This document shows, in pieces, positions 41,751-51,877 of a stretch of DNA of 64,000 nucleotides. How positions within the stretch are numbered: position 1 is the first letter of the stretch; every line of letters begins with the position of its first letter. This DNA is from Thioalkalivibrio sp. HK1 (GTDB lineage: Bacteria; Pseudomonadota; Gammaproteobacteria; HK1), in assembly GCA_000583135.1 (NCBI GenBank), contig JFBG01000027.1, forward strand, positions 43,030 through 107,029, given 5' to 3'. The notes under the pieces were generated by a model. The model was not told where the DNA came from, ran no database searches, and saw only the letters and a list, made by a program, of their open reading frames with translations. Position numbers and translations under genes: made by a program.

Positions 41751-43145
41751 TCAAACCCCGGAATCCTTCAACTTTCGCAACGGGCGGTGGAGGAAGAATC
41801 CCGAGCGCGGTTTGGGATCGAACCATGTCGATTTCGGAGGCATCACCGCCCCGGCATCGGCCACCCGGATCAGATCGTCGATGGTCACCGCATGCAAGGC
41901 GATCGCCGCCCGCCAGCCCGAGCGACAGGCATCGGCCAAGTGGGCCATCCCCTCGCCCGCTTTTTCCGATGGTTTGGCCGCGACATAGCCCAAACGCGGA
42001 TCCGAGCGCGGATCCGCGATCTCGAAGATCGGATCGAGGATATCTCGTTGCAGGATCGATACGTCGAGCGCCCCGGCGGGGTCTTCGCTACCGTCGATGC
42101 CATCGCCCGAAATCGGCGGGCGATCCGGCGAGGGTGGAAAACGAAAGCGATACCAGCGTTCGTCGAGGAACAAGGCGTACTCCTTGGGCTTTTTCGGGCG
42201 CGCCTGCTTCGCCGGCAGCGCTCGGGGATCCGCCGCATTCGAAGAGGCGGTATCAACGCCCTTGCCCTGCCCGCTCGAACCCTCGCCGATCTGCGCCAAA
42301 TGCCGCAGGAGTTCGTCGGGGCGGGTATCGAAACGAGGACCCAAATCCCGCAACAGCCGATGGTAGGGAAGGATCCGCAGCGCGTCGGCGGGAAAAAGCG
42401 CCGCCAACAGCCGCGCCTCGTTCGATCCCTTCAAGCCGCCGGCGGCGCGCTCCAAGGCCGCGCAGCGATGGTGTCCGTCGGTGATGTAGACCTCGGGCAC
42501 CCGCTCGAAGGCGCGGATCAAACCCTGCGCCGCCGACCCCTCGATGCGCCAGATGGTGTGCGAGACCCCGTCGGGATCGGTAAAGGAGATCAGCGGATCT
42601 CGATGAGTTCGAGCCTCCATCATCGCCCGGATCGCAGATCCATGGTCGGTCTCGGAGCGAAAGGCGAGGCAGACGGGGCTGGAGGCGAAACGCACCTTGT
42701 CGAGATAGTCGGCGAGCGCCGCTTCTCGGGAAAGGCGGGTGTGTTCGTGGCGCTTGATGCGCCCTCGCCTCAAGGACTCGAGGGCGATCTCCCCCACCAC
42801 TCCGTACTGCGAATGACTCCCTAGTCGAAGGCGGTAGATGAAAAGACAAGGAGGCTGAGGGATGAAATCCCCGCGATCGATATAGCCTTGCACGAAGCAT
42901 CGATTGCCCTCGAGGATCGCCGCCCTTCGACGGGGATCCGGATCGATTTGGACATCGGCGTCGGCATCGATATCGTCGTCATCCCCGTCGAAGGCGTCGC
43001 GCATCGCATTGAGGTAGCTGCGCGGATTCGCATCGGCGCAGCGGCGGCGCTCGAGCGGGGTCATGGTGTCGCTCGGCGGCGCCACGATCTCGGCCACGCT
43101 CGCCGGCGCCACCAAGTAGCCCTCGAAGGGTCGAAGAAAGGACAC
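41751..43145 (-). CDS. DUF1015 family protein
   Basis: 464 residues, DUF1015/COG4198 family. Signatures are the N-terminal RPFEGYLVAPASVAEIVAPPSD, VYITDGHHRCAALERA near 218-233 and the C-terminal AVMPPKSTWFDPKPRSGFF. Biochemical function is not well established; the family is often next to serine biosynthesis genes, and here serC is the upstream neighbour, 84 bp away on the same strand. An acidic insertion (FDGDDDDIDADADVQIDPD near 52-70) and a low-complexity insertion near 295-320 are unusual relative to the family core. Confidence 0.9.
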   Translation of the reverse strand: MSFLRPFEGYLVAPASVAEIVAPPSDTMTPLERRRCADANPRSYLNAMRDAFDGDDDDIDADADVQIDPDPRRRAAILEGNRCFVQGYIDRGDFIPQPPCLFIYRLRLGSHSQYGVVGEIALESLRRGRIKRHEHTRLSREAALADYLDKVRFASSPVCLAFRSETDHGSAIRAMMEARTHRDPLISFTDPDGVSHTIWRIEGSAAQGLIRAFERVPEVYITDGHHRCAALERAAGGLKGSNEARLLAALFPADALRILPYHRLLRDLGPRFDTRPDELLRHLAQIGEGSSGQGKGVDTASSNAADPRALPAKQARPKKPKEYALFLDERWYRFRFPPSPDRPPISGDGIDGSEDPAGALDVSILQRDILDPIFEIADPRSDPRLGYVAAKPSEKAGEGMAHLADACRSGWRAAIALHAVTIDDLIRVADAGAVMPPKSTWFDPKPRSGFFLHRPLRKLKDSGV

Positions 43146-43229
43146 GCGTCGGTTGCCGAAAAGGGGCGAGATTCGAAGGCGGGAGATGCCATATCCCCCG
43201 GCGCGAACGATCTTATGCCCTCGAGCCTT

Positions 43230-44309
43230 TCAGTGATCGCGGCGGAAATCGCGCATCAACTCCGCCAACTCGACCACCCCCTCGCGCGGCATCGCGTTAT
43301 AGAGGCTGGCGCGGCATCCCCCGACGCTGCGATGTCCCTTGAGGTTGAGCAATCCCCGCTCATCGGCCGCCGCGAGAAAGCGCCCCTCGAGTGCTTGATC
43401 CGGCAATCGGAAAACGACATTCATCAACGAGCGACAACGCGCATCGACGGGGCAGGAATAAAAGCCCTCGCTCTCGTCGATTTCCTTGTAGAGAAGATCG
43501 GCCTTGACTTGCGCATTGCGCTCCATGGCCTCTATCCCGCCTTGCGATCGCATCCACCGCAGCACCTTGCCGACCATCGCGATCGCGAACATCGGCGGGG
43601 TATTGAAAAGGGATTCCTTGCTCGAATGCACGTCATAACGCAAATAGCGAGCGAGCGGGCGCGCCGGTTCGCAAGCCACCTCCTTGCGGATGAAAACCAT
43701 CGCCATCCCCGCCGGGCCGAGATTCTTCTGCACCCCGCCGTAAACGATATCGAATCTCTCCCACGGGATTCGACGGGCCATCAACTCCGATGACATATCC
43801 GCCACCAAGGGAACCCCCACCGCCGGGAATTCGGGGAAGCGGATGCCGTCGATGGTCTCGTTGGAAGTGATATGAAGATAGCGAGTCCCGTCGCGCACCG
43901 CGATCTCGGCATCATCCGGGACGCGGCGCTCGCCTTGCGCCGAACCATCCCAAGCGCTGTAGATATCGCCGCAGGTGCGGGCGTCGGCCATCGCTCCTTT
44001 GGCCCATGATCCGGTATCGACATAACCTGCGCATTGCCCGGCGCCCAATAAATTCAGCGGAACCATCGCGAACTGCAGGCTCGCCCCGCCTTGGATGAAG
44101 AGCACGTCGAATTCCGGCGGGACTTCCCAGACCTCGAGGGCCAGCCTCTTGGCTTGGCGGTGCACCGCATCGTACTGCAAGGCGCGATGGCTCATCTCGA
44201 TCAGCGAAAGGCCCGCCCCTTGATAATCGACGAGCTCGCTTTGCATCTCTTCCAGGACTTCGAGCGGCAAGGTGGAGGGTCCGGCACAGAAATTGTGCTT
44301 GCGGTTCAT
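43230..44309 (-). CDS. serC: Phosphoserine aminotransferase
   Basis: 359-residue PLP enzyme of L-serine (and pyridoxal phosphate) biosynthesis: 3-phosphohydroxypyruvate + glutamate to phosphoserine. The N-terminus HNFCAGPSTLPLEVLEE is the SerC hallmark; FIQGGASLQFAMVPLNLL, DMSSELMARRI and the lysine motif YGGVQKNLGPAGMA follow, with the C-terminal RSVGGCRASLYNAMP. AAGGA precedes the ATG at 44309; a longer open frame upstream lacks family residues. Likely co-transcribed with the DUF1015 gene. A 13-bp tandem duplication lies about 30-50 nt upstream. Confidence 0.95.
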   Translation of the reverse strand: MNRKHNFCAGPSTLPLEVLEEMQSELVDYQGAGLSLIEMSHRALQYDAVHRQAKRLALEVWEVPPEFDVLFIQGGASLQFAMVPLNLLGAGQCAGYVDTGSWAKGAMADARTCGDIYSAWDGSAQGERRVPDDAEIAVRDGTRYLHITSNETIDGIRFPEFPAVGVPLVADMSSELMARRIPWERFDIVYGGVQKNLGPAGMAMVFIRKEVACEPARPLARYLRYDVHSSKESLFNTPPMFAIAMVGKVLRWMRSQGGIEAMERNAQVKADLLYKEIDESEGFYSCPVDARCRSLMNVVFRLPDQALEGRFLAAADERGLLNLKGHRSVGGCRASLYNAMPREGVVELAELMRDFRRDH

Positions 44310-44496
44310 GGCATTCCTTCTTCGATGTTTTTTTGCAATGGAATCTCGAAATGGAACTTTGAAACCGACATTTCGAAAAACCAAGGCCCTTCGAATTCCG
44401 TCGACGCTCGGCATCGATCTCTTTTTCGAAGGGCGACGAGGGTTTCGATCCCTCCTCCTCTTTTATAAAAACGCGGATCTAAAAATCCAACGCCCG

Positions 44497-45378
44497 CTAT
44501 CGCTGCGCCCCTGAATCGGCGGATATGAAATCGACGAGAAGCCGGGCGATCGCTTGCGGCCGATCCTCCATCGCGAAATGACCGCAATCTTCGATGATAT
44601 GCAGTGTCGAGCCGGGGATGGCGGCGTGAATTTTATGCGCCCAGTCGACCCTTTGCCAAGCATCGTCCCGACCCCATATCACCTGCACCGCAAGATCGCC
44701 CAATTCGTGGAGACGATCCGATATCTCCAAGGTATGTTCGGGATCGTAATGGGCGACTTGATGCTGGAACAGGCTGCCTTGGCCGACCGGCCCCGAGATG
44801 AAATCGAGGTAGGTCTGAAACGCCCCTTTCGTCAACCCTTGCCGGTCGACAACGGTCGAAAGCAGCCATTGCCCGAAATGGGCGCGGTGATCGGCGTCCG
44901 GCTTCTTCGCCAAGCGATCCAATCCCTGGTGCATCTGCTCCAATGTGCGCTTCGACGGCCAGCTATCGAAACTACAGACATCGATCAGCGTCAGCGAGGA
45001 AAGGCGTTCGGGGGTGAAGACCGCCAAGCGCTGGGCGATGGCGCCGCCGATATCGTGGGCGACGATATGCGCTTTTTCCAAGCCCCAATGCGCCAGCATT
45101 CCCTCGAGGATCGGGACCTGCCCCGTAACCGAGGTATCGACATCGAGACTCCACGGGCGCTCGGAAAGACCATAGCCGAGCAGATCGTAGACATGGACCA
45201 AGTGGCCGGCATCGACGAGAGGGGGGACGATATTGCGCCAGATATAGGAAGAGGAAGGGGTGCCGTGGATGAGCACCACCGGCACCGAGCGCCGTTCGTC
45301 CTTCGATCCGTGAACGCCGTAAGCGATGCGAACGCCGTCGATCAGGACGTGCCTTGGTACGAGTCGATGCGGTGACAT
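44497..45378 (-). CDS. Alpha/beta hydrolase with Asp nucleophile (haloalkane dehalogenase/epoxide hydrolase-like)
   Basis: 293 residues. VVLIHGTPSSSYIWRNIVPPL gives the oxyanion-hole HG motif, and the nucleophile elbow AHDIGGAIAQ has aspartate rather than serine, as in haloalkane dehalogenases and epoxide hydrolases. WGRDDAW supplies the acid and GHFAMEDRP the catalytic histidine near the C-terminus. Halide-binding tryptophan next to the nucleophile is not seen (isoleucine follows), so dehalogenase activity is unproven. The start is uncertain: ATG 45378 is used, ATG 45417 is possible. It lies between acyl-CoA dehydrogenase and serC genes on the same strand. Confidence 0.85.
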   Translation of the reverse strand: MSPHRLVPRHVLIDGVRIAYGVHGSKDERRSVPVVLIHGTPSSSYIWRNIVPPLVDAGHLVHVYDLLGYGLSERPWSLDVDTSVTGQVPILEGMLAHWGLEKAHIVAHDIGGAIAQRLAVFTPERLSSLTLIDVCSFDSWPSKRTLEQMHQGLDRLAKKPDADHRAHFGQWLLSTVVDRQGLTKGAFQTYLDFISGPVGQGSLFQHQVAHYDPEHTLEISDRLHELGDLAVQVIWGRDDAWQRVDWAHKIHAAIPGSTLHIIEDCGHFAMEDRPQAIARLLVDFISADSGAQR

Positions 45379-45530
45379 GGGCCATGGGTGGATAGGCAAA
45401 GCAAGCGATCCGAGCATTATCGAAAAAAGCGATCGAAAAACGAAGGCTTAGAGCCTTGCGAGCGTTCCCTAAGGCTGCGAGCCGATCCCCGACATCGAAA
45501 CTCCGTCCTCGCTCCGGCAAGGGATCGGGA

Positions 45531-47321
45531 TCAAAAAGCCTCCGCCTCCAAAGCCATCAACGCATCGGCTCCGGAGCGGATGCTCGTCAACAACGAGGCG
45601 GTCGTCGGAAGCAAGCGCCGCATGAAGAAGCGAGCGGTGGCGATTTTGGTGCGATAAAAGCCGCTATTGTCCCCTTGGATCCGCGCCAAGGCGATCTCCG
45701 CGCTTTCCGCCCATATCTTGGCGAAGGCGACCAACCCCAACAGACGCAGGTAATCGTAGGAAGCGGATCCGATCTCGTCGGGATCCTCCCTCGCCGCCTC
45801 CTGCAACCAAGTGGTGGCTTCCTCCAATCGAGAAAGCGCAGCGGCCAAGGGATCCAAGAACTCCTCCAGCTCGGGCCGTCCGCCGCGTTCGCCGATGAAG
45901 TCCGATACCGATTCGATATAGGAGCGGATCGGCCGCCCCCCGTGCATGGGGAGTTTGCGTCCCACCAGATCCAGAGCCTGGATGCCGTTGGCTCCTTCGT
46001 AGATCTGCGCGATGCGGGCATCGCGGACCAACTGCTCCATCCCCCATTCCGAGATATAACCGTGTCCGCCGAGGACCTGCAGACAAAGATTGCAGCTCTC
46101 GAAACCGCAATCGGTGATGAAGGCCTTGAGCACCGGCGTCAAGAGATCGACATGATCCTGCGCCGCCTCGCGCACCTGCGGATCCGGATGACGCGCTGCG
46201 CGATCCGATTGCAGCGTGATCCAGCCGATCAGCGCTCTCGAACCCTCGTTCCAAGCCCGAGCGGTCAGCAGCATGCGCCGAATATCGGGGTGGACGATGA
46301 TGGGATCGGCGGGGGATTCGGGGGCGACCGCCCCCTTGAGGCTGCGCCCTTGCAGGCGATCTCGAGCGTAGGCGACGGCCTTTTGGTAGGCGACCTCGCC
46401 TTGGGCCAAGCCCTGCTGCCCGATCAACAACCGCTCGTAATTCATCATCGAGAACATCGCCCGCAAACCGCGGTGGGGCTCGCCGATGAGATAGCCGGTG
46501 GCCCCCTCGTATTGCATCACGCAGGTGCTGGCACCGTGGATCCCCATCTTGTGCTCGATCGACGAGCAGTGCACGGCATTGCGCTCGCCCCGGTCGCCTT
46601 CGGCGGTGGCGATATATTTCGGCACCAAGAACATGCTGATGCCCTTGACCCCGGGCGGGGCATCGGGCAACCGGGCGAGGACGAAATGGACGATGTTTTC
46701 GCTCAAGTCGTGCTCGCCGCCGGTGATGAAGATCTTGGTGCCGTGCACCCGATAACGACCGTCCGGGGTCGGCTCGGCGCGGGTGCGCAGCAAACCCAGA
46801 TCGGTGCCGCAATGCGACTCCGTCAAACACATCACCCCCGTCCAACGACCCTCGATCAGCTTCGGGAGATAGCGCCGACGCAAATCCTCGTCGGCGTGGC
46901 GCTCCAATGCCACCAATGCCCCGTGGGTCAATCCGACATAGATGGCGAAGGCCATATTCGAGGATTGCAGCATTTCCTCGACGAAAACGCCAACGGTTTG
47001 CGGCAATCCCTGCCCCCCGAATTCCGGGTTGGCGGCAAGGCCGTTCCAGCCGGAGTCGACGAAAGAACGATAGGCGTCGACGAATCCGCGCGGCGTGCGC
47101 ACCTCGCCGTTTATGAAGCTGCAGCCTTCTCGATCCCCGCTGTGATTGAGCGGAGCCAAAACGTTCTCGCAGAACTTCGCCGCCTGGTCCAATACCGGAT
47201 CGATCACGTCGCGATCGGTCTCTTCGAAACCGGGCAGCGCCGCAAGCGAGGCCTCGGCATCCAAGAGCTCGTGGAGCACGAAACGAATATCCCGTAGAGG
47301 GGCTTGGTAGCTGGTCGTCAT
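45531..47321 (-). CDS. Acyl-CoA dehydrogenase, DmdC-like long form
   Basis: 596-residue FAD-dependent acyl-CoA dehydrogenase with the long C-terminal extension of the group containing 3-methylmercaptopropionyl-CoA dehydrogenase (DmdC). The N-terminal YQAPLRDIRFVLHE is characteristic. MCLTESHCGTDLGLLRTRA and GTKIFITGGEHD are the FAD-binding segments, and IYEGANGIQALDLVGRKL contains the catalytic-base glutamate. Electrons would go to ETF and then ETF-QO, encoded by the next gene upstream. Range of acyl chains unknown; most members serve medium- or long-chain substrates. GAGG lies 9 nt before ATG 47321. Confidence 0.92.
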   Translation of the reverse strand: MTTSYQAPLRDIRFVLHELLDAEASLAALPGFEETDRDVIDPVLDQAAKFCENVLAPLNHSGDREGCSFINGEVRTPRGFVDAYRSFVDSGWNGLAANPEFGGQGLPQTVGVFVEEMLQSSNMAFAIYVGLTHGALVALERHADEDLRRRYLPKLIEGRWTGVMCLTESHCGTDLGLLRTRAEPTPDGRYRVHGTKIFITGGEHDLSENIVHFVLARLPDAPPGVKGISMFLVPKYIATAEGDRGERNAVHCSSIEHKMGIHGASTCVMQYEGATGYLIGEPHRGLRAMFSMMNYERLLIGQQGLAQGEVAYQKAVAYARDRLQGRSLKGAVAPESPADPIIVHPDIRRMLLTARAWNEGSRALIGWITLQSDRAARHPDPQVREAAQDHVDLLTPVLKAFITDCGFESCNLCLQVLGGHGYISEWGMEQLVRDARIAQIYEGANGIQALDLVGRKLPMHGGRPIRSYIESVSDFIGERGGRPELEEFLDPLAAALSRLEEATTWLQEAAREDPDEIGSASYDYLRLLGLVAFAKIWAESAEIALARIQGDNSGFYRTKIATARFFMRRLLPTTASLLTSIRSGADALMALEAEAF

Positions 47322-47955
47322 TTTCGCCATCCTCATTAAAAAGCAAGGCTTGGTTTTCACCTTGGCCTGTTTTTCAAATCATGGGGTTTTTTCGATCCGA
47401 TCAGTATAACGGAAAACCACCCTCGGACTGCTTTTTCACCCTCTTTTTTTCGGACACTCGATCGGCTTTGTATGGCTTATGCCGGGCCGATGCGAATATC
47501 GCCTACGATGCGTTTCGAGTTCGATATTTCGACATCCGAGAACGCCGAGAGATTTGTCGAATGGATTTTTCGATAAAAGAGAAATAAAAACGAATCTGTC
47601 TTTTTTGTGTAATGGCTCTCGATTTTTTTGGGATCGTCATCGGCAATGTCGCTGATGGATATATCGAAAATTTCATTTGAAGGATGATAGAAATCATCTT
47701 TCTATCGTTAGATTGAATTCCCTTTGCAATTTCTTTGCGATTTTTTATCGGCTCGCACTGTATAACGCAACGCTCATTGCAAAAAATTATTCCTTCGAAG
47801 ATCGATACTCATCCAAAGAGCCTTTCGATTGCATCGTTTTTTCAACATAAAAAATCCTGATCGGATAAATCGAAAAATATCAATATCCCCTCTTGCGATA
47901 CGAAAGCGAAAGCGCCGAAAACGATAGCAATCGAGCCCTCGATGCACGCGCCGGT
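47322..47955. other. AT-rich intergenic region
   Basis: 634 bp noticeably richer in A and T than its surroundings, especially 47560-47880. It contains a small hairpin GATAGAAA-TCATC-TTTCTATC (47688-47708) and a weak open frame at 47381-47587 without a ribosome site. No convincing gene, RNA or mobile element remnant was found; it may be a decayed or transferred segment. Confidence 0.5.
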
Positions 47956-49587
47956 TCACATCCCGGGATAGTTGGGACCGCCGCCGCCCTCGGGGACCAC
48001 CCAATGGATATTTCCGGTCGGATCCTTGATATCGCAGGTCTTGCAATGAACGCAGTTCTGGGCGTTGATCCGAAGTTGCGCGCCCCCTTGAGGACCATGC
48101 TCGATCTCGTAGACCCCGGCCGGACAATAGCGTTGCTCGGGGGCGTCGTAATCGGCGAGATTGACGGTGATCGGCACCGCATCGTCTTGGAGAACGAGGT
48201 GGACCGGTTGATCGTCTTCATGGTTCGTATTCGAAAGGAAGACCGATGAGTTGCGATCGAAGCTGACCACCCCGTCCGGCTTCGGATATTCGATACGTCG
48301 ATGATCCGCTGCCTTGCCCAAGGCCTGTCGATCGGAGTGGGGGTGACGCAAGGTCCATGGGGCCTTGCCCCGCAGCAGCCATATATCCACCGCGGAATAG
48401 AGCATCCCTCCCCATAGCCCCCAGCGAAAGGAAGGGCGCAGGTTGCGCACGCGCCGAAGTTCGTCCCATAGCCAGCTGTTTTCAAGTCGCGCTCGATAAC
48501 CCACCGAGGTCGCAGGCTTCTCATCGGCACCCGCATCTCGGGTCAACCGCTCGAAGATCGACTCCGCAGCGGCGATACCCGATTTCATCGCGGTATGGGT
48601 GCCCTTGATTTTCGGAACGTTGAGGAATCCCGCGCAATCCCCGACCAACAAACCACCGGGGAATTCGAGCTTGGGGAGGGATTGGATACCGCCTTCGCTG
48701 ATCGCCCTGGCCCCGTAAGCGATACGCCTTCCGCCTTCGAAGACGGGACGAATCTTCGGATGGGTCTTGAAGCGCTGGAACTCGTCGAAGGGGCTCAAAT
48801 AGGGGTTGCGATAATCGAGGCCGACCACGAAACCCACCGAGACTTGATGATTTTCAAAGTGATAGAGGAAAGAGCCGCCATAAGTTCCACGATCCAAGGG
48901 CCAACCGACGCTGTGGACGATCCGTCCCGGACGATGCACACCGGGATCGACCTCCCACAGTTCCTTGATGCCGATGCCATAAGTTTGGGGATCGACCCCT
49001 TGGCGCAGGTCGAAGCGCTGGAAAAGACCCTTGGTGAGATGCCCCCGGCACCCTTCGGCGAAGACGGTCATCTTCGCATGCAGTTCCACCCCGGCCTCGA
49101 AATTCGCCTTCGGTTGGCCGTTGCGCCCGATGCCCTTATCCCCGGTGGCGACCCCCTTGACCGAGCCGTCCTCGTGATAAAGCACTTCGGCGGCGGAAAA
49201 TCCGGGGAAGATCGCCGCCTCCAAGGCCTCCGCCTGCTCGCCGAGCCAGCGACAAAGATTCCCCAAACTGATGATGTAGTTGCCCGCATTATGCATCTGC
49301 GGGGGAGTCGGCAAACGCAGAGCGTGTTTTCGGGTGAGAAAGAGAAAACGATCGTCGCTTGCGGGGGTTTCGAGGGGAGCGCCGCGCTCTTTGAAATCCG
49401 GGAAGAGCTCTTCCAAGGATCGCGGCTCGATCACCGCTCCGGAAAGGATATGGGCCCCGACCTCGGATCCCTTCTCGACCACGCAGACCGAGAGATCCTT
49501 CCCATGCTCCTCGCCGAGCTTGCGCAACTTGATCGCGGTGGCAAGCCCCGAAGGCCCGGCGCCCACGATCACGACATCGAATTCCAT
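47956..49587 (-). CDS. Electron transfer flavoprotein-ubiquinone oxidoreductase
   Basis: 543-residue membrane-associated flavoprotein passing electrons from ETF to quinone; the exit route for acyl-CoA dehydrogenases such as the two encoded nearby. The FAD-binding start [41 protein letters not shown], and the C-terminal 4Fe-4S cluster segment ([24 protein letters not shown], with [15 protein letters not shown] at the end) are diagnostic. ATG 49587 follows GGAG by 10 nt; an upstream GTG overlaps that site. Confidence 0.96.
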   Translation of the reverse strand: MEFDVVIVGAGPSGLATAIKLRKLGEEHGKDLSVCVVEKGSEVGAHILSGAVIEPRSLEELFPDFKERGAPLETPASDDRFLFLTRKHALRLPTPPQMHNAGNYIISLGNLCRWLGEQAEALEAAIFPGFSAAEVLYHEDGSVKGVATGDKGIGRNGQPKANFEAGVELHAKMTVFAEGCRGHLTKGLFQRFDLRQGVDPQTYGIGIKELWEVDPGVHRPGRIVHSVGWPLDRGTYGGSFLYHFENHQVSVGFVVGLDYRNPYLSPFDEFQRFKTHPKIRPVFEGGRRIAYGARAISEGGIQSLPKLEFPGGLLVGDCAGFLNVPKIKGTHTAMKSGIAAAESIFERLTRDAGADEKPATSVGYRARLENSWLWDELRRVRNLRPSFRWGLWGGMLYSAVDIWLLRGKAPWTLRHPHSDRQALGKAADHRRIEYPKPDGVVSFDRNSSVFLSNTNHEDDQPVHLVLQDDAVPITVNLADYDAPEQRYCPAGVYEIEHGPQGGAQLRINAQNCVHCKTCDIKDPTGNIHWVVPEGGGGPNYPGM

Positions 49588-49916
49588 CGACTCGCGCTCC
49601 ACCTGCCTTTCTCCTTATTCGGACCCGCGCGCAAGGGTGGTCGGGTCGGGTCGGCTTGTTATCACAATTTTTCGGCCAGGCGTTTCGCTTCTCGATCCGC
49701 CTTCATGAATGCTTTTTTTCGGATTTCATTGTCCGTCGCTCGGCCTGATGGTCAAGCTGCCAGACGGTCGAGCAGGATGGGTCAAGCATATCGTTATCTC
49801 GAATCGCAAAGCCCCCATCATCATCGGGCAATGGCTTCGGCTTTGTCGATGGCAAGTCGCATCGATGATCGCTCTTGGCAAGACAAGCCCCGCTTGCGCC
49901 GGCGCCCCCCAAAGAC
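49588..49916. other. Intergenic spacer
   Basis: 329 bp between ETF-QO and the glutaryl-CoA dehydrogenase gene, both on the minus strand. It contains a GGTCG triple repeat at about 49638-49653 and otherwise nothing I can support. It should contain the ETF-QO promoter. Confidence 0.5.
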
Positions 49917-51176
49917 TCAAAAGGCGGATATCCCGGTTTGGGCGCGGCCCAAGACCAAGGCATGGATATCGTGGGTGCCCTCGTAGGTATTGACCGTCTC
50001 CAGATTCATCAGATGACGGATGACATGGTATTCATCGGCGATCCCGTTGCCGCCGTGCATATCGCGAGCGAGGCGGGCGACCTCCAAGGCCTTGCCCGCG
50101 CTGTTGCGTTTGAGCATCGAAACCGCCTCGTGCGGGGCGCGCCCCTCGTCGAAAAGGCGTCCCAAGCGCAAGCAGGCGGAAAGACCGATCGCGATTTCGG
50201 TTTGCATATCGGCGAGTTTTTTCTGTATCAGCTGATTGGCGGCCAAGGGCCGATCGAACTGCCTGCGTTCCAAGGTATAGCTGCGCGCCGCATGCCAGCA
50301 AAATTCCGCGGCCCCCAGCGCGCCCCATGCGATTCCGTAGCGGGCGCGGGTCAAACAGCTGAACGGACCTTTCAGGCCTCGAACCCCTTGCAACTCGGCA
50401 TCGGCGGGAACGAAGACATCGTCCATCACTATCTGACCGGTGATCGACGATCGCAAGGAGAACTTGCCCTCGATGGTCGGGGTTCGAAGACCCTCCATCC
50501 CTCGTTCGAGAATGTAGCCGCGAATCTCATCCTCGTCGTTCTTCGCCCACACCACCATGATATCGGCGATGGGGGCAAGGCTGATCCAGGTTTTGGTGCC
50601 CGAAAGCCTGAACCCTCCTTCGACACGACGAGCCCGCGTGCGCATCGAACCCGGATCCGAACCCGCATCGGGCTCGGTGAGCCCGAAGCAACCGATGAGT
50701 TCGCCTTTCGCCAAGCGGGGCAGATATTTCTCGCGCTGCGACTCGCTGCCGAAGGCATGGATGGGGTGCATGACGAGGCTCGATTGCACGCTCATCGCCG
50801 ATCGATAGCCGGAGTCGACGCGCTCGATCTCCCTTGCGACCAAGCCATAGCCGACATAGCCGATCCCGGCGCAGCCATAGCCGTCGATGGTGGAACCGAG
50901 CAATCCGAGCTCCCCCATCTCGCGCAGGATCGCCGGATCGAAATATTCCTTCCGATGGGCTTCGACGATCCGAGGGGCGAGGGCTCTTTGCGCATATTCA
51001 TGAGCGCTTTCCCGCACCATGCGCTCCTCGTCGGCAAGGGCGTCGGCAAGATGCAAGGGATCGGCCCAATCGAAGCCGGTCTTCGGATTCAAGGGTCCGG
51101 ATTCGTGCTTGGCCGCGCCCGATATTCCCGCCGGAGAGGTTCCCGCCGCAGGAGAGATCATGCCGTCGGATTCCAT
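49917..51176 (-). CDS. gcdH: Glutaryl-CoA dehydrogenase-like acyl-CoA dehydrogenase
   Basis: 419 residues. The acyl-CoA dehydrogenase core includes [22 protein letters not shown] (FAD contact) and [26 protein letters not shown]; the C-terminus [28 protein letters not shown] is the glutaryl-CoA dehydrogenase form with the catalytic glutamate in TYEGTHD. It would convert glutaryl-CoA to crotonyl-CoA in lysine/tryptophan breakdown. The first 25 residues ([21 protein letters not shown]) look disordered. ATG 51176 has GAGG at 7 nt. Neighbours are a cupin gene (52 bp upstream) and a class II aldolase gene. Confidence 0.92.
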   Translation of the reverse strand: MESDGMISPAAGTSPAGISGAAKHESGPLNPKTGFDWADPLHLADALADEERMVRESAHEYAQRALAPRIVEAHRKEYFDPAILREMGELGLLGSTIDGYGCAGIGYVGYGLVAREIERVDSGYRSAMSVQSSLVMHPIHAFGSESQREKYLPRLAKGELIGCFGLTEPDAGSDPGSMRTRARRVEGGFRLSGTKTWISLAPIADIMVVWAKNDEDEIRGYILERGMEGLRTPTIEGKFSLRSSITGQIVMDDVFVPADAELQGVRGLKGPFSCLTRARYGIAWGALGAAEFCWHAARSYTLERRQFDRPLAANQLIQKKLADMQTEIAIGLSACLRLGRLFDEGRAPHEAVSMLKRNSAGKALEVARLARDMHGGNGIADEYHVIRHLMNLETVNTYEGTHDIHALVLGRAQTGISAF

Positions 51177-51228
51177 CGCTCGTCCTCGTCGATCGCCGCC
51201 GGCCCGGTGAGGGCTTGCAGCGGCATTG

Positions 51229-51771
51229 TCAAGATTCTTGGTCTTCGGGATCGACCGCCTCGAATTCGTTGCGCGGTCGGCCGAAGAGATTTCGCCCTTC
51301 GATGCGCAGAAACTTCGACGGACCGTCGAAGCTCGGGGAATGAATATCCCCCTCGTTATAGAGAAAGGCATCCCCCGGCTGCAACCGGGATTGCGATGCG
51401 ACCTCGACCTTCTTTCGAGCGCCCGAGGGCTCATCGTTCTTCGCCGATTCGACCACGCGCCAATGCGTCATATCGGTATGGCCTTCGACTTGGGCGTAGA
51501 TGGCCCAGCTCGATCCGTGATCGTGAGGAGGAGAGCGCCCGGGGTCCTTGCGGCAGTGGGACACGATGCAAAAACCGAAGTCCGGATCTTCGTAAATCAG
51601 CCGGCGAGGGGAGTCGTTTTCGGGTCCGGGGCCGAACCATCGGGCGACGAAATCGCCATCGATACAGGCCCGGATACAATAACGGCGCATCCTCTCCCGG
51701 GCGGCCAAGGCCTTTTCCTTGCGAAACGAGCGCCTGCAATCGAGGATCAGATTGTCCAATTCATATCCCAC
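51229..51771 (-). CDS. Cupin-fold metal protein resembling cysteine/thiol dioxygenases
   Basis: 180 residues. The metal-binding cupin motifs are visible: [17 protein letters not shown] near 82-98 (two histidines) and [14 protein letters not shown] near 138-151 (third histidine). This pattern and length fit the cysteine dioxygenase superfamily, which oxidises small thiols to sulfinates, but a cysteine for the Cys-Tyr crosslink is not evident at the expected position, so the substrate may be a different thiol or acid. Same strand as gcdH. Confidence 0.78.
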   Translation of the reverse strand: MGYELDNLILDCRRSFRKEKALAARERMRRYCIRACIDGDFVARWFGPGPENDSPRRLIYEDPDFGFCIVSHCRKDPGRSPPHDHGSSWAIYAQVEGHTDMTHWRVVESAKNDEPSGARKKVEVASQSRLQPGDAFLYNEGDIHSPSFDGPSKFLRIEGRNLFGRPRNEFEAVDPEDQES

Positions 51772-51877
51772 TTGATCCCGCTCCTTGCTGAAAAACCCTT
51801 ATCGATCATAGCCTTGCGATCATCGAAGGCCGGATCCGACACATGTAAGCGCGCTCGATGAGTGAAATCTCGACCAT

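Noticed and set aside
47381..47587. 68-codon open frame as a small gene
   Set aside because: No ribosome site, atypical codon use and no recognisable product.
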